Assembly (NCBI GenBank): GCA_937873715.1
Contig: CALMYJ010000027.1
Span: forward strand, 62,001-126,000
From: an uncultured Chitinophagaceae bacterium
GTDB taxonomy: Bacteria > Bacteroidota > Bacteroidia > Chitinophagales > Chitinophagaceae
Direction: 5' to 3'
DNA length: 64,000 nt
The position numbers and the translations under genes are program-made. Below are positions 8,840-17,556 of the stretch, one piece after another (the first letter of the stretch is position 1; each line of letters begins with the position of its first letter). The notes below the pieces were generated by a model that ran no database searches, was not told the DNA's origin, and saw nothing but the letters and a program-made list of their open reading frames with translations.

Positions 8840-9670
8840 ATGTCCCTCTTAACCCTCACATCCGATATAGGTCAGCAGGATTACCTTATTGGTGCCGTAA
8901 AGGGGCAATTGCTGCAACCGGGTAATAATTTTACCATAGTAGATATATCGCATACACTTTCACCATTTAATTATCCGCAGGCCGCCTACATTTGCCGGAG
9001 TGCATTTAAAAGTTTTTTACCCGGCACATTTCACCTGGTGCTGGTTAACCTGTTCCACGAAAAACCAGCGCACCTGCTTATTGCCGAACACAATGGCCAG
9101 TATATTGGTTGTGCAGATAATGGCCTGCTCACCATGATACTGGAAGAACTGCCTCAAAAAGTAGCAGGCTTACCCCTTGACCCTGCCGCCCAAAAAAATA
9201 CCCTGTATTGCGCCGGTGTTTTTGCAAAAGCCTTTGCGGCCCTGCAAGCCGGAAAAAAACTGGAAGAAGTAGGCGATTGCTCCGTATCGATACAGGTAAA
9301 AAATACCCTGCGCCCTTTACTTGGTAATACCTGGATAGAAGGACAGATTATCTTCATTGATAATTTTGAAAACGTAGTGGTGAATATTACCCGTGAAGAA
9401 TTTGAGGAGCAGCGCAGGGGCAGGAGTTTTAAAATCATGTTTACAAGGGATGAAATAATTGACCGCATCAGCGACACTTATGCCGATGTGCCCCAGGGCG
9501 AAAAATTAGCTTTGTTTAATGCCGCAGGCTATCTCGAAATTGCAGTGAACCAGGGCAACGCTGCCGGGCTGTTTGGCTTACAGGGCTTTTCGGAAAAACA
9601 GCAGGAGGCTGCAGCACCATACTATAGCAAAAACATGTTTTACCAAACGGTAAAAGTGTTTTTTGAATAA
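8840..9670 (+). CDS. SAM hydroxide adenosyltransferase family protein (DUF62)
   Basis: The 276-residue protein belongs to the SAM hydroxide adenosyltransferase / fluorinase-like superfamily (DUF62). These enzymes split S-adenosylmethionine with a hydroxide ion into adenosine and methionine. Family marks are the N-terminal TSDIGQQDYLIGAVKG (usual form T-D-F-G-x-x-D), VVDISHTLSPF, LVLVNLFHEKP and CADNGLLT in the first domain. A C-terminal beta-barrel domain holds the Asp-Asn-Phe-Glu-Asn-Val-Val segment. It is cytoplasmic. It ends 10 bases before the sigma factor start, so the two are probably transcribed together. No evidence favours halogenation, because the fluorinase-specific insertion is not apparent. 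Confidence 0.88.
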   Translation: MSLLTLTSDIGQQDYLIGAVKGQLLQPGNNFTIVDISHTLSPFNYPQAAYICRSAFKSFLPGTFHLVLVNLFHEKPAHLLIAEHNGQYIGCADNGLLTMILEELPQKVAGLPLDPAAQKNTLYCAGVFAKAFAALQAGKKLEEVGDCSVSIQVKNTLRPLLGNTWIEGQIIFIDNFENVVVNITREEFEEQRRGRSFKIMFTRDEIIDRISDTYADVPQGEKLALFNAAGYLEIAVNQGNAAGLFGLQGFSEKQQEAAAPYYSKNMFYQTVKVFFE

Positions 9671-9680
9671 ACTGTAATCT

Positions 9681-10268
9681 TTGAATTTTCTTAAAAATAT
9701 ATCTACAGGGCAGTTATCTGATGCAGAGCTGGTAAACGCCTATAAAAAAACCGGCGAGTCCGTTTATATCAGTACGCTATACCAGCGCTATATGGACCTT
9801 GTATTTGGGGTAAGCTTAAAATATTTAAAAGATACCGAAAAAAGCAAGGATGCTGTAATGGAAATATACCAGCAGTTGCTGCACAAACTACAATTGCATG
9901 AAGTAAATAATTTCAGGGGCTGGCTGCATGTGCTGGCACGTAATTATTGCCTGATGCAATTGCGTAATCCACGAAACAGGGATACTGTGGCCTTAGATGG
10001 AAATTTTATGCAATCGGCCGAGCCGGCGCATCTTGAAAACGGTGCCTTTGAAAAAGAGGAAAACCTGGTTCAGTTAGAAGGCTGCATCGAGGCTTTACCG
10101 GCAGTGCAAAAAGAAACGATAAAAATGTTTTTCCTGCAACAAAAATGTTACAAGGAAATAGCTGAAGCAACCGGGCACGACTGGAATAAAGTACGCAGCT
10201 ACATACAAAATGGCAAACGAAACCTTAAACTATGTATGGAGCAAAAAATGTATACAATGCCCGATTAA
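9681..10268 (+). CDS. Sigma-70 family (ECF-like) RNA polymerase sigma factor
   Basis: The 195-residue protein has sigma region 2 at about residues 33-68 (LYQRYMDLVFGVSLKYLKD) and region 4 at about 128-182, with the helix-turn-helix CYKEIAEATGHDWNKVRSYI. There is no region 1.1 or 3. The start is TTG at 9681, because the next in-frame ATG falls inside region 2. It is followed 23 bases later by a membrane protein with anti-sigma-like layout, which is probably its regulator, and then by a DUF2911 gene. The weak start codon may keep expression low. The inducing signal is not visible. Confidence 0.85.
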   Translation: MNFLKNISTGQLSDAELVNAYKKTGESVYISTLYQRYMDLVFGVSLKYLKDTEKSKDAVMEIYQQLLHKLQLHEVNNFRGWLHVLARNYCLMQLRNPRNRDTVALDGNFMQSAEPAHLENGAFEKEENLVQLEGCIEALPAVQKETIKMFFLQQKCYKEIAEATGHDWNKVRSYIQNGKRNLKLCMEQKMYTMPD

Positions 10269-10291
10269 CCAACCGGGTATAGCGCAGCATC

Positions 10292-11449
10292 ATGAGTGGC
10301 GAAAAAAAACATAGTACTTATACCGCAACGGACATACAGCAGTATTTATCCGGCCAGATGACTGCTGCGGCGATGCATGCCTTTGAAAAAGCAGCGCTGG
10401 ATGACCCCCTTCTTGCCGAAGCGATAGAAGGCTACGCCTCCCTGCAGGAAAAAGATTGGCAACCGGCTATGGAGGAATTAAAACAGGCTATGGCCCAACA
10501 ATCGGCCACATCGATAATTGCCATGCCCCGTAACCGTTATACAAAATGGTGGCGTGCTGCCGCAGCGATGCTCCTCATTGGCAGTACCGTGGCAATGGCT
10601 TATATGTTTACAGCTCGTAAAAATGCAGGTAGTACTGTACAACACAACATTGCTGTTGTTGATACAATAAACATTAAAGCCCCCGACAGCAGTGTAGAAG
10701 CTACAGAATTAGTTATAGTAGACAGGCCGGTTGCTATAGAGCAAAAGGCAGCAACAACACCGGTAACGGTTAATAAGCCTGTTGCAGCAGCACAGCCACC
10801 AACAGTTGTTGCAGCACTAAAGCCAGCACAACTGGAGGATGAGGATTTTGTATATAAACCTGCGCCATCCACTCCTAAGCAACCAGCAGGTGCTGCTTCG
10901 CAGGAGCCCGAAACACTTAGTAAAATTACACAGCAACCAGCCAGCATCACGAATGTGGTAACCAATGCAGAGAGCAATAACTTACAGGGCAATGCTGTTA
11001 CCAACGAAGCTGCTGAAGTAGCAGTATTGGATAAAAATGTATTACCCCAACAGGTAGCCGGCAGGCAAAATAACATACCCGTAACAGATACTGCCGGGGT
11101 GGTAACAGTTGTGGGCTATGGTACTCAAAAAGCAAAGGCTACAACTGAATTAAACCAGCGTATAGAAAACGCTGCTGACATCCCGGTGCCTTTGGGCGGC
11201 TGGGCGGCCTATAATAGTTACCTTAAGGATAATATGATATGGCCTGCTGAGGTGAAAGCAAAAAACATCCAGGGCGAAGTAGGGCTGGTTGTAAAACTTA
11301 CCGGTACTGGTGATATAAAGAAAATTAAAGTGAGCAAAGCTTTATGCGGTAGTTGTGATGCAGAAGCAGTGCGGCTTGTTCGGGAAGGCCCTAAATGGGA
11401 AGTGAAAAATAAAAAAGTTACAACCGTTACCGTTAAAGTTGTTTTTTAA
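10292..11449 (+). CDS. Anti-sigma-like membrane protein with TonB C-terminal domain
   Basis: This is a 385-residue inner-membrane protein. Residues 1-85 are cytoplasmic and resemble an anti-sigma N-terminal region (DIQQYLSGQ, then ALDDPLLAEAIEGY). One membrane helix spans about 88-107. A long Ala/Pro/Thr/Val-rich periplasmic linker follows. Residues about 298-385 form a TonB_C domain (WPAEVKAKNIQGEVGLVVKL, CDAEAVRLVREGPKW). Just before that domain, residues 271-280 read VTVVGYGTQK, close to the motif at the start of SusC-type plug domains. It sits directly downstream of the sigma factor. A role in relaying an envelope signal to that sigma factor, or in energising an outer membrane receptor, is inferred. 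Confidence 0.8.
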   Translation: MSGEKKHSTYTATDIQQYLSGQMTAAAMHAFEKAALDDPLLAEAIEGYASLQEKDWQPAMEELKQAMAQQSATSIIAMPRNRYTKWWRAAAAMLLIGSTVAMAYMFTARKNAGSTVQHNIAVVDTINIKAPDSSVEATELVIVDRPVAIEQKAATTPVTVNKPVAAAQPPTVVAALKPAQLEDEDFVYKPAPSTPKQPAGAASQEPETLSKITQQPASITNVVTNAESNNLQGNAVTNEAAEVAVLDKNVLPQQVAGRQNNIPVTDTAGVVTVVGYGTQKAKATTELNQRIENAADIPVPLGGWAAYNSYLKDNMIWPAEVKAKNIQGEVGLVVKLTGTGDIKKIKVSKALCGSCDAEAVRLVREGPKWEVKNKKVTTVTVKVVF

Positions 11450-11496
11450 ATACAGGTAGTTGGAAGGTACAAGTTTCACTCATTAAATGAATTCTG

Positions 11497-12339
11497 ATGT
11501 TAAAAAAAATTGTGGCAGCAGCCTATATAGTACTGGCGCTGTATACTTCCGGTACAGCACAGGTTAAATTGCCTGCACCCTCACCCAGGCAGGTGCTCAG
11601 GCAGGAGTTTGCACTCGGCAGCATTCAGGTAAATTATTGCCGTCCTGCTGCCAAAGGCAGAAAAGTATTTGGCGACCTTGTACCTTATGGAAAACTATGG
11701 CGTACCGGTGCCAACGAAGCCACCCTTATCAGTTTTACCGAAACGGTAGAACTGGCCGGAAAAAAAATAGATACGGGCACTTATGCGCTATATACCATAC
11801 CCGGCATTGAAGTATGGGAAGTAATCCTGAATAAAGGCATTAATAATTGGGGTACCGATGGGTATAAAGAGTCGCAGGATGTGCTTCGGTTTAAACTAAT
11901 GCCGGTTAAATCAAAAGAAAATGCAGAAACCTTCACTGTCCAGTTTGCCAGCATAAAACCCGAAAGCTGTACCCTGCAGCTACACTGGGAAAAATTGTTG
12001 CTGAACATACCCGTTACGGTAAATTTCAGGGATAAGCTGCGGCAACAACTGGAGGCTGCGCTGCTCAGCGATCAAAAGCCTTACTGGCAGGCTGCCCAGT
12101 TTTATACCGAGTATGATAAAAACCTGCCCCGGGCACTGGATTATGTTACCAAAGCCTCCGAAGCTTATCCCAAAGCATTTTGGGTATTGCTGTATAAAGC
12201 CAATATTCAAAAATCGATGGGGGATGTAGCTGGTGCTTTGGCCAGTTCAAAATTATCGATGCAGTTGGCAAAAGAAGCCGGCAACGAAGATTATGTGCGG
12301 ATGAACCAGCAATTGCAAAAGGAATTGAAGCGGCAATAG
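11497..12339 (+). CDS. DUF2911 domain-containing exported protein
   Basis: The 280-residue protein starts with a signal peptide ending at GTAQ. Residues about 25-175 match the DUF2911 family, with the features PSPRQVLRQEFALGSIQVNYCRP, GDLVPYGKLWRTGANEAT and YALYTIPG. The last 90 residues are helical and look like two or three TPR-like units (PYWQAAQFYTEYD, AFWVLLYKANIQKSMGD). It is the last gene of the sigma/anti-sigma cluster, 47 bases after the TonB_C gene, and may be a periplasmic target of that pathway. The molecular function of DUF2911 is not known. Confidence 0.8.
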   Translation: MLKKIVAAAYIVLALYTSGTAQVKLPAPSPRQVLRQEFALGSIQVNYCRPAAKGRKVFGDLVPYGKLWRTGANEATLISFTETVELAGKKIDTGTYALYTIPGIEVWEVILNKGINNWGTDGYKESQDVLRFKLMPVKSKENAETFTVQFASIKPESCTLQLHWEKLLLNIPVTVNFRDKLRQQLEAALLSDQKPYWQAAQFYTEYDKNLPRALDYVTKASEAYPKAFWVLLYKANIQKSMGDVAGALASSKLSMQLAKEAGNEDYVRMNQQLQKELKRQ

Positions 12340-12348
12340 CCCTAATGC

Positions 12349-12373
12349 AAAAGCCACCTTTAATGGCGGCTTT
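12349..12373. terminator. Weak bidirectional hairpin between converging genes
   Basis: AAAGCCACC pairs with GGCGGCTTT with one mismatch around a short AT loop. It lies between the stops of the DUF2911 gene and the minus-strand DUF2795 gene. T-tracts are short on both sides. Confidence 0.4.
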
Positions 12374-12407
12374 GTGCTGTATTAAATTATTGTAACAGGC
12401 TGTCGTA

Positions 12408-12632
12408 TTAATATTCGTCTTCGTTAAAAAAGAAATCTTCCTGGCTGGGATAATCAGGCCAGATGTCTTCCAGGCTTTCATATACTTCTCCGCCCTCATC
12501 TTCCAGTTCCTGCAGGTTTTCAATAACCTCAATGGGGGCTCCGCTGCGTATAGAATAGTCTATCAGTTCATCTTTTGTGGCAGGCCAGGGGGCATCTTCA
12601 AGGTGTGAGGCCAGTTCAAGTGTCCAGAACAT
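12408..12632 (-). CDS. DUF2795 small acidic protein
   Basis: This 74-residue, strongly acidic cytoplasmic protein ends in DEDEY. The text APWPATKDELIDYSIRSG, followed by NLQELEDEG and IWPDYPSQEDFFFNEDEY, is the very conserved Bacteroidota member of the DUF2795 family. Short, highly conserved single-domain proteins of this kind are usually adaptors or regulators, but no function is established. It has its own near-perfect promoter and a leader of roughly 20 bases. Confidence 0.85.
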   Translation of the reverse strand: MFWTLELASHLEDAPWPATKDELIDYSIRSGAPIEVIENLQELEDEGGEVYESLEDIWPDYPSQEDFFFNEDEY

Positions 12633-12658
12633 AGGTTTCTACGAGTTTTAATTTTGTG

Positions 12659-12689
12659 CAAATGTAAAAGTTTGCATGAAATGACCAAA
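12659..12689 (-). promoter_or_regulatory. Consensus Bacteroidota promoter of the DUF2795 gene
   Basis: On the minus strand TTTG (12689-12686), a 19-base spacer and TACATTTG (12666-12659) match both elements of the Bacteroidota consensus exactly. The -7 element ends 26 bases before the ATG at 12632. Confidence 0.85.
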
Positions 12690-12782
12690 TGTGTTTTTTA
12701 ACAGGCATTTTTTATTACGACGTTATGCAAAAAATATTGTGCTGCCGGGATGCATTTTAACTGAATGAACTACTTTAGCCAC

Positions 12783-13433
12783 ATGCTTACAGCAAAGGGA
12801 ATCACTAAAAATTATGGCACATTGCCTGTACTGCGTGGCGTAGATGTGGCCATACAGCAGGGTGAAATTGTAAGTATTGCCGGTTCGTCGGGGGCAGGTA
12901 AAAGCACCCTGCTGCATATCCTGGGCACACTCGATAAACCCGATGCCGGCGAAGTAACCCTCAATGGCAGCAGGGTAGATACCCTCAGCGGTAAAAAACT
13001 GGCTGCTTTCAGGAACAGGCATATTGGTTTTGTGTTCCAGTTCCATCACCTGTTGCCAGAGTTTACGGCTATCGAAAATGTATCTATCCCCGGGTGGATT
13101 GCCGGCATGCCTAAAAAAGCTACCGAGCAGCGTGCGGCAGAATTATTGCAGGCACTTGGTCTTGGCAGCAGGCTGCAGCATAAGCCACAACAACTATCCG
13201 GCGGCGAGCAGCAACGGGTGGCCGTGGCAAGGGCGCTGATTAATAACCCGGCTATTGTAATGGCCGATGAGCCTACCGGCAACCTCGATAGCGCCAATGC
13301 CAAAGAGCTGCACCAGCTTTTTATCAACCTCAGTAAAAAAATGAACCAGGCTTTTTTGATTGTTACACATAATGAAGAACTGGCGCAAATGAGCGACAGG
13401 ATTTTGCACATGAAAGATGGACAGATTGTATAG
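12783..13433 (+). CDS. lolD: ABC transporter ATP-binding protein, LolD-like
   Basis: This is a 216-residue ATPase of the LolD/MacB group, which powers release of lipoproteins from the inner membrane or export from the periplasm. All ABC motifs are present: Walker [11 protein letters not shown]-loop [10 protein letters not shown], signature [15 protein letters not shown], Walker [13 protein letters not shown] and the H-loop in IVTHNEE. The GNLD and HHLLPEF wording is typical of LolD. An ATG at 12765 adds six residues, but that region reads like a promoter box (TACTTTAG), so 12783 is preferred. No permease gene is adjacent, so its LolCE-like partner must lie elsewhere. Confidence 0.88.
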   Translation: MLTAKGITKNYGTLPVLRGVDVAIQQGEIVSIAGSSGAGKSTLLHILGTLDKPDAGEVTLNGSRVDTLSGKKLAAFRNRHIGFVFQFHHLLPEFTAIENVSIPGWIAGMPKKATEQRAAELLQALGLGSRLQHKPQQLSGGEQQRVAVARALINNPAIVMADEPTGNLDSANAKELHQLFINLSKKMNQAFLIVTHNEELAQMSDRILHMKDGQIV

Positions 13434-13579
13434 CAGTTGCTTCATGTTTTTGATGGCGCAACAGCAGCCTGAAAATGTTAAAAAAATGCTTATTAAATTA
13501 TAGAGTCAACCCTATTCATACGGTAACAGTCTGGTGAGTAGTTGCACCTATTTTTGCCCGGAATAAAAAACCGGCACGG

Positions 13580-13611
13580 TTTATGAAAATAGCTGCTCGT
13601 TTTTATATTTA
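13580..13611 (+). promoter_or_regulatory. Probable promoter of the TPR protein gene
   Basis: TTTA (13580-13583), a 20-base spacer and TATATTTA (13604-13611) resemble the Bacteroidota promoter with one mismatch per box. The ATG follows 42 bases later. Confidence 0.45.
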
Positions 13612-13653
13612 CAAACAAACAAATACCTTTAAGGCCTCTAAAAAATTACACAC

Positions 13654-14919
13654 ATGAAGAATTTTTTCCTTTTGGCGTTGCTTGCTTTTTCGCTTACTGC
13701 TGCTGCACAAAGTATAGATGATATTCGAACATTCTCCCTGCTGGGGCAGCAGGCCAAAGCAAAGGAAGCCATTGATAAATACCTCCTGGTAGAAAAGAAT
13801 GCCAAAAAAGCTGAAGGATGGTTTTATAAAGGCTATATCTATAACCAGGAATCAAAGGAACCAGCCAAATCACTCACTGAAAGTGTAGCTTTAAAAGCTG
13901 AAGCTTTTGAAGCATTAAAAAAATACCGTAGCATGGATGCAAAAGCACCCCTGCTTGCAGAACAAAACAACTCCCCGTTTTTTGATATTTATATGGGCTT
14001 CTCTACCGATGTGGGTGTAAAAGCGTATGAACAAAAAAATGCTGCACTGGCATTTGAAGGGTTTAAAAAAGCACTTGAAGTTCACGACTACCTGTATAGT
14101 AATGATCTTGCAGGGGCAGGCGGTTTTAAGTTTTCTGCATTGGATACCACACTTACATTATACACGGCCATCACAGCTAATGAAGCCAAGCTGGCTGATG
14201 AAGCAGCCGTTTACTACAAAAAACTGGCCGATGCCAATATCAACGATCCTCAATATGTAGATGTGTACCAGTCGCTGGCCGATTATTATAAAAAGAAAAA
14301 AGACAAAACTGCTTTTATTGAAATACTCGATAAAGCCAAAAAACTGTATCCCAAAAACGAAGAATACTGGACCGCCCTGGAAATTGAAGATGCCGTGGAA
14401 GGTGTGGAAAAACCTGCCGTATTTGAGCAATACGAGGCACTGTTAAATAAATATCCCACAAACTATATCGTTGCCTATAACTACAGTGTGGAATTGTACC
14501 AGTATATCTATTCCGACGAAATGAAAAATAAAGATGTAAGCAGTTATAAAAGCAAGCTGGTAGAAACCATAAAAAAAGCAGTAGCCAATAAATCTACTGT
14601 AGAAGCCAATTTCCTTGCAGCAAACTTTTTGTACAACAACTCTATTGATGTGTCCGAAGAAGCCCGGAAAACCAAAGCGGTAAAGCCTGAAGAATTAAAA
14701 AAGAAAAAAGCACTTGAAGCGGAATCCCTGCAAAATTTAAACGATGCTATTCCATTTGCCGAAAAAGTGCTTACGGTTTTTCCAACAATTGAAAAACCAA
14801 AATCTGCCGAAAAAGCGAATTACCGGCAGGCTTTATCTATCCTGAAAAATGCTTACGAAATCAAAAAAGATGCTGCCAAAGCAGCACAATACGAAAAACT
14901 GCTGAAAGACGCTGATTAA
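13654..14919 (+). CDS. Exported TPR-like repeat protein
   Basis: The 421-residue protein has a signal peptide (MKNFFLLALLAFSLTAAAQS) and an otherwise helical body with TPR-like pairs, for example KAEGWFYKGYIYNQ, AALAFEGFKKALE, PQYVDVYQSLADYYKKKKD and AKKLYPKNEEYWTALEIE. It is Lys/Ala rich and probably periplasmic, serving as a scaffold for protein contacts. No catalytic motif is visible. It stands alone, with its own promoter and an intrinsic terminator 25 bases after the stop. The specific role is unknown. Confidence 0.75.
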   Translation: MKNFFLLALLAFSLTAAAQSIDDIRTFSLLGQQAKAKEAIDKYLLVEKNAKKAEGWFYKGYIYNQESKEPAKSLTESVALKAEAFEALKKYRSMDAKAPLLAEQNNSPFFDIYMGFSTDVGVKAYEQKNAALAFEGFKKALEVHDYLYSNDLAGAGGFKFSALDTTLTLYTAITANEAKLADEAAVYYKKLADANINDPQYVDVYQSLADYYKKKKDKTAFIEILDKAKKLYPKNEEYWTALEIEDAVEGVEKPAVFEQYEALLNKYPTNYIVAYNYSVELYQYIYSDEMKNKDVSSYKSKLVETIKKAVANKSTVEANFLAANFLYNNSIDVSEEARKTKAVKPEELKKKKALEAESLQNLNDAIPFAEKVLTVFPTIEKPKSAEKANYRQALSILKNAYEIKKDAAKAAQYEKLLKDAD

Positions 14920-14943
14920 AACAAAAGCAGTATAAATTTTAGT

Positions 14944-14976
14944 AAAAGCAGTATACCCCGGTATGCTGCTTTTTTG
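14944..14976 (+). terminator. Terminator of the TPR protein gene
   Basis: The arms AAAAGCAGTATACC (14944-14957) and GGTATGCTGCTTTT (14960-14973) pair with a single G-T, followed by further T. The first in-frame ATG for the next gene (14963) lies inside this hairpin and is therefore unlikely to be used. Confidence 0.85.
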
Positions 14977-15013
14977 TATAATTTGCAGTATACAAAACTT
15001 TATACTTTTTAAT

Positions 15014-15880
15014 TTGCCTGTACATACGCCATCTTTAAAGCTTATCGAATGTCCCCGTGATGCCATGCAGGGCTGGAAGCATTTTATTCCAACTGAAAAA
15101 AAAGCGGCGTATATCAATACCCTGTTACAGGTAGGTTTTGATACAATTGATTTTGGCAGTTTTGTGTCGCCCAAAGCTATTCCCCAAATGGCCGATACAG
15201 CCGAAGTAGTAAAGCTGCTGGATAAGAGCAGTACGGCCACCAAATTACTGGCCATTGTAGCTAACCTCCGGGGTGCGGAAGATGCCGTACAATTTGATGC
15301 CATCAACTGCCTCGGTTTTCCATTTTCCATATCACCAACCTTTCAGCAGCTCAACACCAACAGCAGCATCGAAGCATCCTTGCAGCGGGTGGAGGAGATA
15401 CAAAACCTTTGCATCAAAAATCAAAAAGAGCTGGTGCTTTACATTTCAATGGGCTTTGGTAATCCTTACGGCGATGTGTATAGTGAAGAAATAGTGTTGC
15501 ATTGGGTAGATAAGATAGCAGCAATGGATATACGCATTATTTCTATTGCCGATACGGTGGGTGTGGCCCAACCGGTGCAGGTACAACGTATCATGAGCAA
15601 CATCATACCGGCCTATACGCAGGTAGAGTTTGGTGTACACCTCCACAGCACTCCTCAACACTGGGAAGAAAAATTAACGGCTGCATGGAAGGCCGGTTGC
15701 CGCAGGTTTGATGGCGCTATGAAAGGTATTGGAGGCTGCCCAATGGCCAACAACGAATTGGTGGGTAATATGAATACCGAATTGATGGTGCCTTACTTTC
15801 AGCAATTACAAACACTTACTCATTTTAATACTGCTGCATTTGAAAAAAGCAGCAGGCTGGCTGCCGAAATATTTATATAA
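15014..15880 (+). CDS. mvaB: Hydroxymethylglutaryl-CoA lyase
   Basis: The enzyme splits HMG-CoA into acetoacetate and acetyl-CoA, the last step of leucine breakdown. The protein is a TIM barrel of the HMGL-like/DRE family. IECPRDAMQGW near residues 11-21 holds the catalytic Arg15 and metal-binding Asp16, the metal site H-x-H is at His209/His211, and GGCPMANN matches the conserved Gly-Gly-Cys-Pro loop. The open frame extends upstream to an ATG at 14963, but that codon lies in the previous gene's terminator, and family members begin just before IECPRDA. TTG at 15014 is therefore the better start (288 residues). It is followed 18 bases later by a GSCFA gene. Confidence 0.85.
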   Translation: MPVHTPSLKLIECPRDAMQGWKHFIPTEKKAAYINTLLQVGFDTIDFGSFVSPKAIPQMADTAEVVKLLDKSSTATKLLAIVANLRGAEDAVQFDAINCLGFPFSISPTFQQLNTNSSIEASLQRVEEIQNLCIKNQKELVLYISMGFGNPYGDVYSEEIVLHWVDKIAAMDIRIISIADTVGVAQPVQVQRIMSNIIPAYTQVEFGVHLHSTPQHWEEKLTAAWKAGCRRFDGAMKGIGGCPMANNELVGNMNTELMVPYFQQLQTLTHFNTAAFEKSSRLAAEIFI

Positions 15881-15898
15881 ACACTATTGTTGTTGAAA

Positions 15899-16870
15899 AT
15901 GGAATTCAGGTTAGAATTTACACCAAAGCCTTTTGTACAAAAAATAACACACCGGCATAAGCTGTTTTTAATAGGCTCCTGCTTTACCGAAAATATTGGC
16001 AGCAAATTAAGACAACTAAAATTTGATGTACTTGAAAATCCAAACGGCATCCTGTTTAACCCCGCCAGTATTGCCACTGCATTAGATAGTTATATCCACA
16101 ATACACTGTACAGCGAGGCCGATTTATTTTATCAAAATGAATGTTGGAACAGTTGGCAGCATCACAGCCGTTTTTCACATCCCGATAAATTACAGTGCCT
16201 GCAGGGTATCAACCAGTCGCAAGCCTGCGCACATGTTTTTTTAAAGCAGGCCCACTGGCTGTTTATTACCGTTGGCTCTGCATTTGTGTACCAGTTACAG
16301 CAGGGCACTATGGTAGCCAACTGCCACAAAGTGCCTTTAGATAAGTTTGAAAAAAAACTACTGCATCCGGGTGAAGTGTACAATATGCTGCATCGTACCG
16401 TACAGGATATTTTTGAGTTTAACCCTGCACTAAAAATTATTTTTACCATCAGCCCGGTACGGCATTTACGGGATGGATTTGTAGAAAATAACCGGAGCAA
16501 AGCAACATTAATCCAGGCCATTCACCAGTTGGTAGACGAAAATGAAAAACTGTTTTACTTTCCTGCTTACGAATTGGTGATTGATGACTTAAGAGACTAC
16601 CGTTTTTATGCAGAAGATATGGTGCATCCCAATTATGCAGCTACTAATTATGTGTGGGAAAAATTTACAACAACCTGCATGGATGAGCCTACACAGCAGT
16701 TGATGAAAGAATTGCAGGTGATTCATGCCGCAAAAAATCATAAGCCGTTTAATGCAGCATCAGATGCACACAAAAAATTTCTGCAGGTCAATTGGAACAA
16801 AGTGCAGTTGCTGCACCAGCAGTATCCCCATATTAATTTTGAGGAAGAACTGGCGTATTTTGGAGGTTAA
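15899..16870 (+). CDS. GSCFA domain protein
   Basis: The 323-residue protein has the family-naming motif near its N-terminus (LIGSCFTENIG), then LENPNGILFNP and the later segment IIFTISPVRHLRDG, with YFPAYELVIDDLRDYRFYAEDMVHPN near the end. The layout (Gly-x-Ser start, Asp-x-x-His end) resembles SGNH/GDSL hydrolases, so an esterase-like activity is likely but unproven. No signal peptide is seen. Upstream TTG codons (15887 onward) are in frame, but the ATG at 15899 matches the usual family start. It is coupled to the HMG-CoA lyase gene and converges with miaE with only 4 bases between stops. Confidence 0.85.
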   Translation: MEFRLEFTPKPFVQKITHRHKLFLIGSCFTENIGSKLRQLKFDVLENPNGILFNPASIATALDSYIHNTLYSEADLFYQNECWNSWQHHSRFSHPDKLQCLQGINQSQACAHVFLKQAHWLFITVGSAFVYQLQQGTMVANCHKVPLDKFEKKLLHPGEVYNMLHRTVQDIFEFNPALKIIFTISPVRHLRDGFVENNRSKATLIQAIHQLVDENEKLFYFPAYELVIDDLRDYRFYAEDMVHPNYAATNYVWEKFTTTCMDEPTQQLMKELQVIHAAKNHKPFNAASDAHKKFLQVNWNKVQLLHQQYPHINFEEELAYFGG

Positions 16871-16874
16871 AATA

Positions 16875-17486
16875 TTAATGCACCCGGTCGCCCCGTATTT
16901 GCAGCGTGTTAATCATCTCTTTTTCAAAATCCAGCCATTGTTTCCACCGCTTACGTACAGTTGCTTTGGGTAAATAATATTCGGCAAGGGTAATAAATAA
17001 AGTATAATGCCCGGCTTCGCTTTCCATAAACTGCCTGTAAAATTTACGCATATACGCATCTTCTAAATTTTCACTTAGCCTTTTAAACCGTTCGCAACTC
17101 CTCGCTTCTATTAATGCCATGGTAAGCAGACGGTCTAAAAAACGTTCTTCCACACTACCATCTTTTTTTTGAAACTCCAGCAGTTTATTCACATACTCAT
17201 CTTTACGTTGCCTGCCCAATTGCAGTCCACGCTTTTTTAGTTCAGCTAACACCATCCTGAAATGCCCCCACTCTTCTGTAACAATCGGTGCAAGTTCATC
17301 CACCATTTCTTTACGGTCGGGGTAGCGCTGTATTAAGGATATGCAGGTGGTGGCAGCTTTCTGCTCACAGTAAGCATGGTCAGTAAGTATTTCTTCCAAT
17401 TGCATTTCGGCAAGGTTTACCCAGCGTGGGTCGGTAGGCAATTGCAGGCCAAGGATATTTTTTACGTCTGTACTTTCAGTATGCAT
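16875..17486 (-). CDS. miaE: tRNA-(ms[2]io[6]A)-hydroxylase, MiaE
   Basis: MiaE is a diiron monooxygenase that hydroxylates the isopentenyl side chain of modified A37 in tRNAs reading U-starting codons. The 203-residue ferritin-like four-helix protein carries the expected Glu/His ligands in QLEEILTDHAYCEQKAA, EEWGHFRM, IEARSCERF and ESEAGHYTLF. The length fits the bacterial family. It is single and divergent from the penicillin acylase gene. A -7 box (TATTTTTG) lies only 5 bases before the ATG, so the message may be leaderless. Confidence 0.92.
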   Translation of the reverse strand: MHTESTDVKNILGLQLPTDPRWVNLAEMQLEEILTDHAYCEQKAATTCISLIQRYPDRKEMVDELAPIVTEEWGHFRMVLAELKKRGLQLGRQRKDEYVNKLLEFQKKDGSVEERFLDRLLTMALIEARSCERFKRLSENLEDAYMRKFYRQFMESEAGHYTLFITLAEYYLPKATVRKRWKQWLDFEKEMINTLQIRGDRVH

Positions 17487-17490
17487 AGTG

Positions 17491-17498
17491 CAAAAATA
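17491..17498 (-). promoter_or_regulatory. -7 element of miaE, suggesting a leaderless message
   Basis: On the minus strand the bases read TATTTTTG, an exact TAnnTTTG match, ending 4 bases before the miaE ATG (17486). Transcription would then start at about the first base of the start codon. No clear -33 box was found at the usual spacing. Confidence 0.45.
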
Positions 17499-17556
17499 GG
17501 AATCAATTTATTTTGATACCCGGCTTTTGCTTAATTTACACTTACATTTCCAGCGT

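Noticed and set aside
8840..9670. Possible fluorinase or chlorinase
   Set aside because: The protein fits the common SAM hydroxide adenosyltransferase type, and no halogenase-type neighbours are present.
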